A stretch of 13,732 nucleotides of DNA, from assembly GCA_046729895.1 (NCBI GenBank), contig JBKPHP010000160.1, positions 1-13,732 of the forward strand, in the 5' to 3' direction. Shown piece by piece: positions 6,278 to 13,197 of the stretch (position 1 is the first letter of the stretch; each line of letters begins with the position of its first letter). The notes under the pieces were generated by a model. That model worked only from the letters and a program-made list of their open reading frames with translations. It did no database searches and was not told the origin of the DNA. The stretch comes from DASXBA01 sp046729895 (GTDB lineage Bacteria; Actinomycetota; Thermoleophilia; Solirubrobacterales; Thermoleophilaceae). The position numbers and the translations under genes are program-made.

Positions 6278-6283
6278 AGGCTA
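6278..6283 (-). promoter_or_regulatory. Possible -10 box (TAGCCT) for the glyoxalase gene
   Basis: TAGCCT ends 8 nt before the ATG, with no Shine-Dalgarno sequence between. A weak TTCCAC lies 18 nt upstream of the box as a possible but poor -35. The string TAGCCTGC also occurs before ltaE. Confidence 0.42.
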
Positions 6284-6319
6284 TCGGTGTCGAGGGCTTA
6301 AGTGGAACCGTGCGGGACG

Positions 6320-6360
6320 GCCAGGGGGCCTGGAGCCGCGGCTCCGCAACCGCCAGGGGG
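6320..6360. repeat. Palindrome and short direct repeats between SepIVA-like and glyoxalase genes
   Basis: A perfect 14-bp palindrome (GGAGCCGCGGCTCC, 6332-6345) is flanked by two copies of GCCAGGGGG (6320-6328 and 6352-6360); CCAGG-GGG-CCTGG forms a further small hairpin (6321-6333). This lies in the 128-bp gap after the SepIVA-like stop. No T-run follows, so a terminator is possible but not shown. Confidence 0.35.
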
Positions 6361-6397
6361 GCTGAGCCGGCCGCTCCGAGCGAGCCGCCCGCCCGAG

Positions 6398-6859
6398 CTA
6401 GCCGACCTCGGCCTCTTCGCGGCCCTGCAGCCGGTCGCGGCCACGCTGCACGGCTGCGATGAACTTCGTGAGGTTGACCTCGAGCGTGTTGAGGATGTCG
6501 TCGGCGTAGTCCTCGGCGCCGAGCCGGATCTCGCGCTCCCGGGCCCGAGCGTCCTCGACGATGTCCTCCGCCTGGCGCTCCGCCTGCTTCACGACCTCCT
6601 CCTCGGAGATCAGGCGCGTCTGCTCGTCGCGGGCCTCCTTGACGATCCGCTCGGACTCCCGCTTGGCCTCGGCCAGCATCTCCTGGCGCTCCTTGACGAT
6701 CCACCGCGCCTGCTTGATCTCCTCGGGGATCGTCGCGCGCATCTGGTCGAGGGTGTCGTAGATCTCCTCCTTGTCGATCCGCACCTGATCCGTGAGGGGA
6801 ACGGGCTTGGCGTTGTGAATCGTGTCGTCGAGCTTGTCAATGAGGACCAAGACGTCCAT
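6398..6859 (-). CDS. Coiled-coil SepIVA/DivIVA-like protein
   Basis: The product is 153 residues. The N-terminal part (MDVLVLIDKLDDTIHNAKPVP... RIDKEEIYDTLDQMRATIPEEI) resembles the start of mycobacterial SepIVA, a DivIVA-domain protein needed for division and envelope growth. A charged helix with recurrent Glu/Ala/Arg follows (MLAEAKRESERIVKEARDEQ, EVVKQAERQAEDIVEDARA), predicted coiled coil. The last part (GAEDYADDILNTLEVNLTKFIAAVQRGRDRL) also fits that family. In Mycobacterium the SepIVA gene lies beside yceD, rnc and smc, so the neighbourhood agrees. It is much shorter than the mycobacterial protein, with a reduced central coil. It has the best Shine-Dalgarno sequence in the window and follows coaD by 82 bp. 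An ATP-synthase-b-like coil is the main alternative reading; sequence and context favour SepIVA-like. Confidence 0.75.
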   Translation of the reverse strand: MDVLVLIDKLDDTIHNAKPVPLTDQVRIDKEEIYDTLDQMRATIPEEIKQARWIVKERQEMLAEAKRESERIVKEARDEQTRLISEEEVVKQAERQAEDIVEDARAREREIRLGAEDYADDILNTLEVNLTKFIAAVQRGRDRLQGREEAEVG

Positions 6860-6867
6860 TAAGGGTT

Positions 6868-6873
6868 ACCTCC
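6868..6873 (-). promoter_or_regulatory. Strong Shine-Dalgarno sequence (GGAGGT) of the SepIVA-like gene
   Basis: GGAGGT lies 8 nt before the ATG at 6857-6859 and fixes that start. It stands out because most other starts in the window have weak or no ribosome site, pointing to a leadered message, probably continuing from coaD. Confidence 0.85.
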
Positions 6874-6941
6874 GCGTGACATCCAGTCCCGCGAACTGAT
6901 TGGAACTCTCGACATCACGTCTCGCGATTGCATCAGTTTCG

Positions 6942-7442
6942 TCAGTGCTTTAGCTCTTCCTCCAACCGACTGGCCACGGAGTCGGGCACGAGCCCGCTGA
7001 TATCGCCGCCGAACATAGCCAGCTCCTTGATCCCGCTCGAGCTCAGAAAGCTGAACTGTGGCGCGGCCATCAGGTAGATGCTCTCGATCTCAGGGGCCAT
7101 CTTGCGATTCAGCTGATTCATCTCGAACTCGTACTCGAAGTCCGAGATCGCCCGCAGCCCCTTGACGATGGCCGTTGCCCCGTTCTCGCGGGCGAAATCG
7201 ACGAGCAGCGTATCAAAGGGTTTTACCTGCACATTCCCGAGTTTGGCGACCTCGGCCTCGATGAAAGCGACCCTGTCCCGGGCGTCGAAGAGAGTGCTCT
7301 GCTTGCGAACAGGCTGGTCGACCACACCGACCACCACTTTGTCGAAGACCTTCGCGGCGCGGCCGATGATGTCGATGTGCCCGTAGGTGACCGGATCGTA
7401 CGAGCCCGGGCAGATCGCTGTTCCGCCGTTGCGCTCAGGCAC
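6942..7442 (-). CDS. coaD: Phosphopantetheine adenylyltransferase
   Basis: CoaD transfers AMP from ATP to 4'-phosphopantetheine to give dephospho-CoA, the fourth step of CoA synthesis from pantothenate. The 166-residue protein has the nucleotidyltransferase motif CPGSYDPVTYGHIDII (TxGH at 19-22), VKGLRAISDFEYEFEMNQLNRKMAPEIE mid-protein, and SSSGIKELA at about 134-142 followed by GGDISGLVP, all typical. Length is normal. The start is GTG at 7442, overlapping the rsmD stop by 8 bp; no other start fits. rsmD-coaD pairing is almost universal in bacteria. CoA also supplies the phosphopantetheine arm of AcpP encoded nearby. Confidence 0.97.
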   Translation of the reverse strand: MPERNGGTAICPGSYDPVTYGHIDIIGRAAKVFDKVVVGVVDQPVRKQSTLFDARDRVAFIEAEVAKLGNVQVKPFDTLLVDFARENGATAIVKGLRAISDFEYEFEMNQLNRKMAPEIESIYLMAAPQFSFLSSSGIKELAMFGGDISGLVPDSVASRLEEELKH

Positions 7443-7956
7443 CGTGGACGGCGATGCGCGTGTCGCCGTAGACCCGCTCGAGCTCGAGCGGCAGGGACAG
7501 CTCGAGCGGCGCGCGCTTGTCGGATTCGGTCACGATTCGTGCCTCGTCGGTAAGGACCGCCGGCAGCCTCTTCGAGAGCGGCTCCGCCAGGCGGACGGCG
7601 GAATCATATGGCGGGTCGAGGAATACGAGGTCGAAGGCGGGCTCGGCTGCCTCCAGAAAGCGCAGCGCGTCCTGGCGCCGCACTTCCGCCTCGGAGCCGA
7701 CCGACTCCAGGTTGCGGCGGAGCGCGGCAACCGCGCGAGGGTCGCGCTCCACGAAGGTGGCGGCGGCCGCGCCGCGCGACAGCGCCTCGATCCCGAGCGC
7801 GCCCGAGCCGGCGTAGAGGTCGAGCACGCGGAGGCCGCTCACGTCGCCGAGTATCGAGAACAGCGCCTCGCGAACGCGATCCGCGGTCGGACGCGTGCGG
7901 CTCCCCCTCGGCGCCTGGAGCCGGCGTCCCTTAAAGGCGCCGGCGACCACCCTCAT
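7435..7956 (-). CDS. rsmD: 16S rRNA (guanine966-N2)-methyltransferase RsmD
   Basis: This 173-residue SAM-dependent methyltransferase modifies a guanine of 16S rRNA in the assembling small subunit. The beginning MRVVAGAFKGRRLQAP and RPTADRVREALFSIL are diagnostic. The SAM motif is DLYAGSGALGIEALSRGA at 46-63, FVERD follows, and the catalytic DPPY is at 114-117 in DLVFLDPPY. The ATG at 7954-7956 was chosen from these homologous ends; the frame extends upstream to 8025 but adds an unrelated basic tail. The ribosome site is poor. It lies 146 bp downstream of recG and overlaps coaD by 8 bp, so the two are likely translated as a pair. Identity is secure. Confidence 0.95.
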   Translation of the reverse strand: MRVVAGAFKGRRLQAPRGSRTRPTADRVREALFSILGDVSGLRVLDLYAGSGALGIEALSRGAAAATFVERDPRAVAALRRNLESVGSEAEVRRQDALRFLEAAEPAFDLVFLDPPYDSAVRLAEPLSKRLPAVLTDEARIVTESDKRAPLELSLPLELERVYGDTRIAVHGA

Positions 7957-7989
7957 CTTCCGGCTTGGGGGCGGTCGCCCGCCGCGAAA

Positions 7990-8031
7990 CCGCCCGTTTG
8001 GGCGGCAGCCTTGCGCTGCCCCCACACGGGC
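7990..8031 (-). promoter_or_regulatory. Two mutually exclusive hairpins in the recG-rsmD gap
   Basis: Reading the minus strand, GGCAGC-GCAAG-GCTGCC (8004-8020) can extend to a longer imperfect stem reaching 7992-8031 (GCCCGT with ACGGGC). Alternatively CCGCCC-AAAC-GGGCGG (7990-8005) forms a smaller hairpin followed by TTTC. They share bases 8000-8005, so only one can form, which recalls an attenuator. GC-rich DNA makes such pairs by chance often. No conserved riboswitch was recognised. Confidence 0.25.
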
Positions 8032-8102
8032 AGGGCTCGGCAGGCGCTGGCGGCGTCGCGGTCGCCGACTTGGATCGAGACGGGGGCGAGCATGCGAAGA
8101 CC

Positions 8103-10358
8103 CTAGGCGGGAATGGGCTCGAGCTCCGAGCCGAAGCGCGCATCGACCGCGTCACGCAGCATGGGATCGTCGGATTCGAGGAGGCGCTCGGCCCACGAGC
8201 GGGCCCGATCGAGCAGCTCCGTGTCCTCGGGAAGCCGGGCGACGCGAAACTCGGGCAGGCCGTGCTGGCGCGTGCCGAGGATCTCCCCCGCCCCCCGCAG
8301 CTCGAGGTCGATCTCCGCCAGGCGGAAGCCGTCGGCCTCGCCGGCGATGGCGGCAAGCCGCGGCAGATCGGGATCGCCGAAGAGGATGCAGAGCGAAGGG
8401 TGCGGGCCGCGGCCCACGCGGCCCCGCAGCTGGTGGAGCTGCGAGAGCCCGTAGCGCTCGGCCGCCTCCATCAGCATCACGGACGCGTTCGGCACGTCGA
8501 TGCCCACTTCGATGACGCTCGTCGCGACGAGCACGTCGGCCTCGCCCGACGCGAACGCCTCCATGGCCGCCTGCTTCTCGGCATGTGGCAGCTGACCGTG
8601 GATCAGCGCCACTCGCTGGTCCCGAAACTCGGTCTTGCGCAAGCGCTCGTACTCGGCCGTCGCGGCCTTGGCCTGGAGCGCATCGGCTCCAGGAGCGGCG
8701 CCGGAGGGGTCATCCTCTAGAGCCTCGACCAGGGGGCACACCACGAAGCATTGCCTCCCCTTGGCGATCTCCTCGCGGATGCGCTCGTAGGCGCGGGCGC
8801 GCGCCCGTACCCCGTCGACGACGTGCGTCTTCACCCGGCGCCGGCCCGCGGGCAACTCCCGAAGCACGGTGGCATCGAGGTCGCCGTAGGCCGTGAGCGC
8901 GAGGGTGCGGGGTATCGGGGTGGCGGTCATGTGGAGCGCGTGGGGCGCGAGGCCCACGGGGGCCTTGGCATCGAGCGCCGCGCGCTGCCTCACGCCGAAG
9001 CGATGCTGCTCATCGACGACGCAGAGGGCGAGGTCGCGGAACTCGACCGCCTCGTCGATCAGGGCATGGGTCCCGACCACCAGGGAGAGCTCGCCGCTCG
9101 CGAGCCGCGCCAGCAGCTCGCGGCGGCGGGCGGCTGGGGTAGAGCCGGTGAGCAGCTCGATCGGGACGAGGCCCCCGAGGAGCCGGTCGAGCGTGGCGAG
9201 GTGCTGCTCGGCGAGCGTCTCGGTGGGCGCCATCAGCGCAGCCTGGCAGTCGTTCTCGGCGGCACGCAGCATGGCGGCCAGGGCCACGACGGTCTTGCCA
9301 CTGCCCACTTCGCCCATCAGAAGCCGCTGCATCGGACGCTCCCCCTGAACGTCGCGGTCGACCTCCGCGACTGCCGCTCGCTGCTCGGTCGTGAGCTCGA
9401 ACGGAAGCGAGCGAAGCCAGGGATCGACGAGGTCGCCGCGCGGCTCGAGCGGTGTGGCGCCGCTACCCTCCCGGCGCGCCAGGCGGCGCCCTGCGACGGC
9501 CAGTTGGAGCAGAAGCAGCTCCTCGAACGCAAGCCGCTCCCGCGCGCCGCGCTCCTCGTCCTCGTCGTCGGGGAAGTGGGCGCCCGCCACCGCGGCGGGG
9601 CGGTCAGCGAGCCGCTCGGCGACGCGCACCGCCGCCGGGAGCGGCTCGGTGACGTGCCGGATGCGACCGTAGGCCTCCCAGACGAGCTTCCGCAGTATGG
9701 GCGGGCTGATTCCCTCGGTGGCGGCGTAGAGAGGCACGCGCCCGGTCCCCGGAGCGGGGGCCTCGGCACCGGACAGCAGCTCGTGCTCCTTGACCCAGAA
9801 CACGTTGCGCTCCTTGCGCTGCCCGTAGAGGAGGAGCTGCGTCCCGGGGGCGAGCTGCTTGGCGAGCCATGGTTGCCCCCACCAGACGGCCAGCATCGGC
9901 CCGCTCTCATCCGCCACGCGGGCCTCGACGCGCTTGCGGCGGCGGTCGCGCATCGGCCGCACCGAAACGCTCCTCACCGAAACCGCCACCGCCGCCTCGT
10001 CACCGGGACGCAGTTCGGCTACGGCACGCGCGTCGCGTTCGCGGTGCTCACGGGGGAAGTACTCGAGCAGGTCGGCGTAGGTTTCGATGCCGAGTGCGGC
10101 AAGCGCCCTTCCCTGACGCCCACGCCGCTTGATCGGCTCGGCTAGGAGGCTGGGCCGCGGAATCGAGCGCAGGGTGGCCCCCCGCAGGGCGTCGGGACTC
10201 AGCTCGTCACTGCTTGCGAACGAGGTCGCGATGGAGTGGTGATAGTCGGTTGACCGGACGGCGGCGGCCCTACTCGGCGCACAGAAGCCACCACCACGCC
10301 GGCTGGCCGCCCTCGTGGTAGTCGAGCTCGACGCCCTCGGGCATTGCCCGCTCGACAA
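8103..10358 (-). CDS. recG: ATP-dependent DNA helicase RecG
   Basis: RecG is a branched-DNA helicase that remodels stalled forks and recombination intermediates. In order: the N-terminal wedge domain with LGIETYADLLEYFP and an OB-fold to about residue 195; FELTTEQRAAVAEV; Walker A GEVGSGKT near 349-356 (usually GDVGSGKT); APTETLAEQH; motif II DEQHRFG near 449; TATPIPRTLALT near 478; then helicase lobe 2 with IHGQL, LVATSVIEVGIDVPNAS, HQLRGRVGRG and the C-terminal LRGAGEILGTRQHG. The N-terminus is unclear: between the fakA stop and the wedge domain there is no ATG, GTG or TTG in frame. The nearest ordinary start is a TTG at 10358 inside fakA (751 residues, 89-bp overlap). A rare CTG at 10202 or another codon would give about 700 residues, a normal length. 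Family is certain; the start is not. Confidence 0.94.
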   Translation of the reverse strand: MSSGQCPRASSSTTTRAASRRGGGFCAPSRAAAVRSTDYHHSIATSFASSDELSPDALRGATLRSIPRPSLLAEPIKRRGRQGRALAALGIETYADLLEYFPREHRERDARAVAELRPGDEAAVAVSVRSVSVRPMRDRRRKRVEARVADESGPMLAVWWGQPWLAKQLAPGTQLLLYGQRKERNVFWVKEHELLSGAEAPAPGTGRVPLYAATEGISPPILRKLVWEAYGRIRHVTEPLPAAVRVAERLADRPAAVAGAHFPDDEDEERGARERLAFEELLLLQLAVAGRRLARREGSGATPLEPRGDLVDPWLRSLPFELTTEQRAAVAEVDRDVQGERPMQRLLMGEVGSGKTVVALAAMLRAAENDCQAALMAPTETLAEQHLATLDRLLGGLVPIELLTGSTPAARRRELLARLASGELSLVVGTHALIDEAVEFRDLALCVVDEQHRFGVRQRAALDAKAPVGLAPHALHMTATPIPRTLALTAYGDLDATVLRELPAGRRRVKTHVVDGVRARARAYERIREEIAKGRQCFVVCPLVEALEDDPSGAAPGADALQAKAATAEYERLRKTEFRDQRVALIHGQLPHAEKQAAMEAFASGEADVLVATSVIEVGIDVPNASVMLMEAAERYGLSQLHQLRGRVGRGPHPSLCILFGDPDLPRLAAIAGEADGFRLAEIDLELRGAGEILGTRQHGLPEFRVARLPEDTELLDRARSWAERLLESDDPMLRDAVDARFGSELEPIPA

Positions 10359-11916
10359 CCTCTCGCGGCTCCGGTGGGTGATCGCCGGCGATGCACGTGA
10401 GCAGCTCGGACCCCGCGGCGAGCTGCCCGATGGTGGCCGCCAGCGTCTCAGCCGGGTCGCCCCACGCCGCGAGCTCGCCGTTCGCGTAGCCCACGGCCTC
10501 GCCGGCACGGAACCGGCCCTGGGCGTCGTCCCGCGCGGCCGGCGCGACGCCGCCCAGCCGCAGGGACGCGGCCGCCTCGGCAACCGTGGCGGCGTTCTGC
10601 TCGGCCGTGCGGTTGGGATCGAAGCCCAGCAACGCGGCCAGGCCCTCCTGGGGCGCCGTCGTGTGGACGACCCTCGCGGGGCGCTCGGAGAGCTCGGCGG
10701 CGCGCTCGGCGGCCAGGATCACGTTCGGGCTGTTGGGGAGAACGAGCACCTCTGCCGCATGGACGTCGTGGATCCTGGCCAAGAGCTCGAAGGTGGAGGG
10801 ATTCATCGTCGGACCGCCGTCTACCACCAGCACCCCCAGCCCCTCGTAGAGCCGGCGGAGGCCCTCTCCGCTGGCGACGGCGACCACCCCGCAGGCGGCT
10901 TGGGCGTCTCGGCCCCGCTCGCCCGCGAGCCGGCTCGAACGGTCGGCCACCTGCTCGCGCATATCGGCCACGTCGAGCCGCGAGACCTCCCCCACCGGCT
11001 CGAACAGCCCAACCGCCTGCGCGGGCTCGTCGGTATGCACGTGGACGCGGAGCGTCTGGTGGTCGCCCACCACCAGCACGGAGTCCCCCATCTCCTCGAG
11101 CCGCGGGATGAACGAGCCTACCTCCAGCTCCTGGCCGGTGACCGCGAAGTTCGTGCAGTAGCGGTAGCTCGACGACTCGTGCTCGGGGAGATGCAGCGAT
11201 CCCGCCGGCACCGGCTGGTGCTCGAGCTCTGGCCGCTCCTTCCCGCGCAACGCGGCCACGCAGCCAGCCAGTATCACGGTGAGCCCATAGGCACCCGCGT
11301 CGACCACGCCCGCTTCGCGGAGCACGGCCAGCTGCTCCGGGCCGCTCTCGACGGCCTCCTTACCCGCCTCCAGCGCGTTCTCGAGCACCTCAGCCAGCAG
11401 CTGGTCCTGCTGATTGGACGTCGCCTCGGGCTGGAGCCGTTGCGTCCCCATGTGCGCGAGATCGTGGGCGACCCGGCGCGCCATGGCGCGCACGGCCGAG
11501 AGCATGGTCCCCTCGGCGGGGTCGCGCACGGAGGCGTAGGCGGCGTCGGCGGCCCGGGCGAAGGCGGCCGACACGAGCACCGGGTCCACCAGCTCGCCCC
11601 GGCGCGAGGCCAGCTCCTCCGCCGCCCCGCGCACGATCTGGGAGAGGATCACTCCGCTGTTGCCGCGAGCGCCGAGCAGCGCCGCCCGGGCGACGCCGGC
11701 GACGAGTTCGTCGCGGCCGATGTCGTCGATCGGTTGGCCGTTCATGCGGTCGAGCTCGTCCAGCACCGCTCGCATGGTCATTGCCATGTTGTCGCCGGTG
11801 TCGCCGTCGGCAACGGGGAACACGTTGAGGTCGTTGACCTCGGAGCGGCGGCGCTCCATCTCGTCGAGGGCTACAGCGACAACCCTGCGGAAGCGGACCA
11901 GACTGTCGTCGGGCAC
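10270..11916 (-). CDS. fakA: Fatty acid kinase subunit FakA (DAK/YloV type)
   Basis: FakA phosphorylates fatty acids held by FakB, giving acyl-phosphate that feeds PlsY, or PlsX in reverse. It acts in the cytoplasm. The 548-residue product is full length. The N-terminal DhaL-type kinase domain has NVFPVADGDTGDNM at 31-44 (usually ...PDGDTGTNM) with the Asp cluster that binds Mg-ATP, and GARGNSGVILSQIVRG at 83-98. VVDAGAYGL lies between domains. The middle and C-terminal parts show YRYCTNFAVTG, LRVHVHTDEP, GGPTMNPSTFELLARI and LPNSPNVILAAERA, all family features. The GTG at 11914-11916 is preceded by a plausible GAAGAG 6 nt upstream. It is 41 bp from rpmB and ends within the possible recG 5' region. 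The partner FakB is not in the window. Together with plsX and acpP it links this locus to phospholipid supply. Confidence 0.93.
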   Translation of the reverse strand: MPDDSLVRFRRVVAVALDEMERRRSEVNDLNVFPVADGDTGDNMAMTMRAVLDELDRMNGQPIDDIGRDELVAGVARAALLGARGNSGVILSQIVRGAAEELASRRGELVDPVLVSAAFARAADAAYASVRDPAEGTMLSAVRAMARRVAHDLAHMGTQRLQPEATSNQQDQLLAEVLENALEAGKEAVESGPEQLAVLREAGVVDAGAYGLTVILAGCVAALRGKERPELEHQPVPAGSLHLPEHESSSYRYCTNFAVTGQELEVGSFIPRLEEMGDSVLVVGDHQTLRVHVHTDEPAQAVGLFEPVGEVSRLDVADMREQVADRSSRLAGERGRDAQAACGVVAVASGEGLRRLYEGLGVLVVDGGPTMNPSTFELLARIHDVHAAEVLVLPNSPNVILAAERAAELSERPARVVHTTAPQEGLAALLGFDPNRTAEQNAATVAEAAASLRLGGVAPAARDDAQGRFRAGEAVGYANGELAAWGDPAETLAATIGQLAAGSELLTCIAGDHPPEPREVVERAMPEGVELDYHEGGQPAWWWLLCAE

Positions 11917-11957
11917 AGAGCTCTTCTACACCTTCGATCCGTCGACGTTGCGCGCGG

Positions 11958-12149
11958 CTACGCGGCCTTCAGGACCTTGCCGCTCTTCAGGCAGCGAGTA
12001 CAGACGTACTCGCGACGCGGGGCGCCGTTCACCTCGATGCGGACCTTCTGCAGGTTCGGGTTGAAACGCCGCTTGGTGGCGACCATCGAATGGCTGCGGC
12101 TATGACCGAACGCCGGGCCCTTTCCGCACACGTAGCAGACCTTGGCCAT
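11958..12149 (-). CDS. rpmB: 50S ribosomal protein L28 (zinc-binding form)
   Basis: The product is 63 residues. MAKVCYVCGKGPAFGHSRSHS, the central KRRFNPNLQKVRI and the C-terminal CTRCLKSGKV are diagnostic for L28. Cys5, Cys8, Cys50 and Cys53 make this the zinc-binding C+ form, matching the C+ L32 in the same window. It starts only 12 bp after the ltaE stop, yet it heads the conserved rpmB-fakA-recG block. No Shine-Dalgarno sequence is visible; TAGCCT ends 9 nt before the ATG and overlaps the ltaE stop codon, so a near-leaderless promoter is likely. Confidence 0.97.
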   Translation of the reverse strand: MAKVCYVCGKGPAFGHSRSHSMVATKRRFNPNLQKVRIEVNGAPRREYVCTRCLKSGKVLKAA

Positions 12150-12158
12150 CGATCGAAG

Positions 12159-12164
12159 AGGCTA
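12159..12164 (-). promoter_or_regulatory. Likely -10 box (TAGCCT) for rpmB
   Basis: TAGCCT ends 9 nt before the rpmB ATG. Its TAG is the ltaE stop codon, which lowers its independent weight. The same hexamer precedes the glyoxalase and ltaE starts. A promoter is expected here because rpmB normally begins a transcription unit. Confidence 0.42.
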
Positions 12165-13181
12165 GCGGAGGGCCTCCCGGAAAGCAGCGAGCGCCCGCTC
12201 GATCGCCGCGCGGTCCACGTCGAGGTGGGTCACGCACCGGATGCTTTCCGGCCCCACGGGCGTGACCTGTACGCCGGCATCCCACAGCCTTCCGACCAGC
12301 GCCTGCGCGTCGGCAGCTCGCGCGATCACGATGTTGGTATCGGGAGGGGTCACGTCGAGGCCGAGCTCCGAGAGGCCGTCGGCGAGGACGCGCCCGTTCT
12401 CGTGGTCCTCCGCCAGACGGTCGACGTGGTTGTCGAGCGCGTAGAGGCAAGCGGCGGCGAGCACGCCCGACTGCCGAAGCGCGCCCCCCAGCATCTGCTT
12501 CCAGCGCCACGCCTCCCAGATCAGCTCGCGCGAGCCGCATAGCACGGCGCCCACGGGCGCACCGAGCCCTTTCGTGAAATCCACCCAGGCGGTGTCGAAG
12601 CCGGAGGCCCAGTCGGAGGCCGGCACGCCGCTCGCCACCACGGCGTTCATCAGCCGGGCGCCGTCGAGGTGCGCGCGAAGCTCGCAGCGGCGCGCGACCT
12701 CGAGCACGCCACGCACCGTCTCGAGCGGCCAGACCCGGCCGCCGCCGAGGTTGGTTGTCTGCTCGACCGACACCAGCCGGCTGCGCGGCCCGTAGCGGTC
12801 GCCGGCCGGCCGGACCGCCTCCTCGACCTGCTCGGGAGTGAACATGCCGCCCTCGCCGTCGAGCTGGCGCGTCATCGCGTGCGAGATCGCGGCCGGGCTG
12901 CCCGCCTCGTAGTTCACGGGGTGGGAGGTGTGGTGGAGGATCACCTCGTCGCCTTCGGGCCGCAGGTGCAGGCGGAAGCCGATGAGGTTGCACATCGTGC
13001 CGCTCGGGAGGAACAATCCCGCCTCGTGGCCGAGCAGCTCGGCCACGCGCTCCTGGAGCGCGAGCACGGTCGGGTCGAGGAGGCGCTGCTCGTCCCCCAC
13101 CTCCGCCTCCGCCATGGCCCGCCGCATGCCGGCGACCGGGCGCGTCTGGGTATCGCTGAAGAGGTTGACGGCTTCCGACAT
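12162..13181 (-). CDS. ltaE: Low-specificity L-threonine aldolase-like PLP enzyme
   Basis: This beta-eliminating lyase family enzyme is likely to cleave threonine or allo-threonine to glycine and acetaldehyde. The 339-residue protein starts MSEAVNLFSDTQTRP, matching the family's SDT-TRP opening. GDEQRLLDPTV follows; the SGTMCN cofactor-phosphate loop is at 60-65; HLDGARLMNA (Asp173 binds the pyridine nitrogen) and DFTKGLGAPVGAVL (Lys204, the expected PLP Schiff base) are clear. The C-terminal domain ends with TNIVIARA and SIRCVTHLDVD, the latter typical. The ATG at 13179-13181 is the only start that fits; the frame remains open upstream to 13580 but that is antisense to the transporter. Only 16 bp separate it from the divergent transporter. 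Exact substrate (threonine, phenylserine or another beta-hydroxy amino acid) cannot be read from sequence. Confidence 0.9.
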   Translation of the reverse strand: MSEAVNLFSDTQTRPVAGMRRAMAEAEVGDEQRLLDPTVLALQERVAELLGHEAGLFLPSGTMCNLIGFRLHLRPEGDEVILHHTSHPVNYEAGSPAAISHAMTRQLDGEGGMFTPEQVEEAVRPAGDRYGPRSRLVSVEQTTNLGGGRVWPLETVRGVLEVARRCELRAHLDGARLMNAVVASGVPASDWASGFDTAWVDFTKGLGAPVGAVLCGSRELIWEAWRWKQMLGGALRQSGVLAAACLYALDNHVDRLAEDHENGRVLADGLSELGLDVTPPDTNIVIARAADAQALVGRLWDAGVQVTPVGPESIRCVTHLDVDRAAIERALAAFREALR

Positions 13182-13191
13182 CGAGAACGGC

Positions 13192-13197
13192 AGGCTA
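13192..13197 (-). promoter_or_regulatory. Possible -10 box (TAGCCT) for ltaE, abutting the divergent gene
   Basis: TAGCCT ends 10 nt before the ltaE ATG; no Shine-Dalgarno sequence is present. The box fills the 3' part of the 16-bp space and touches the GTG proposed for the transporter, so the -35 region would lie inside the transporter coding sequence. Confidence 0.38.

Noticed and set aside
6894..6938. 7-bp inverted repeat AACTGAT...ATCAGTT in the coaD to SepIVA-like gap
   Set aside because: The arms are short and about 31 nt apart, with no T-run and no recognisable operator; weak evidence for function.
7465..7515. CTCGAGC-rich short repeats in the rsmD 3' end
   Set aside because: They encode the ordinary PLELSLPLELERV segment of RsmD and arise from repeated Leu-Glu codons.
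7957..8025. N-terminal extension of rsmD to 8025
   Set aside because: The residues are basic and low complexity; RsmD proteins begin at MRVVAGAFKG, which matches the ATG at 7956.
8751..12105. Long plus-strand frames opposite recG and fakA/rpmB (8751-10145, 10315-12105)
   Set aside because: Both genes opposite carry complete family motifs; the plus-strand frames show His/Arg/Leu-rich shadow composition.
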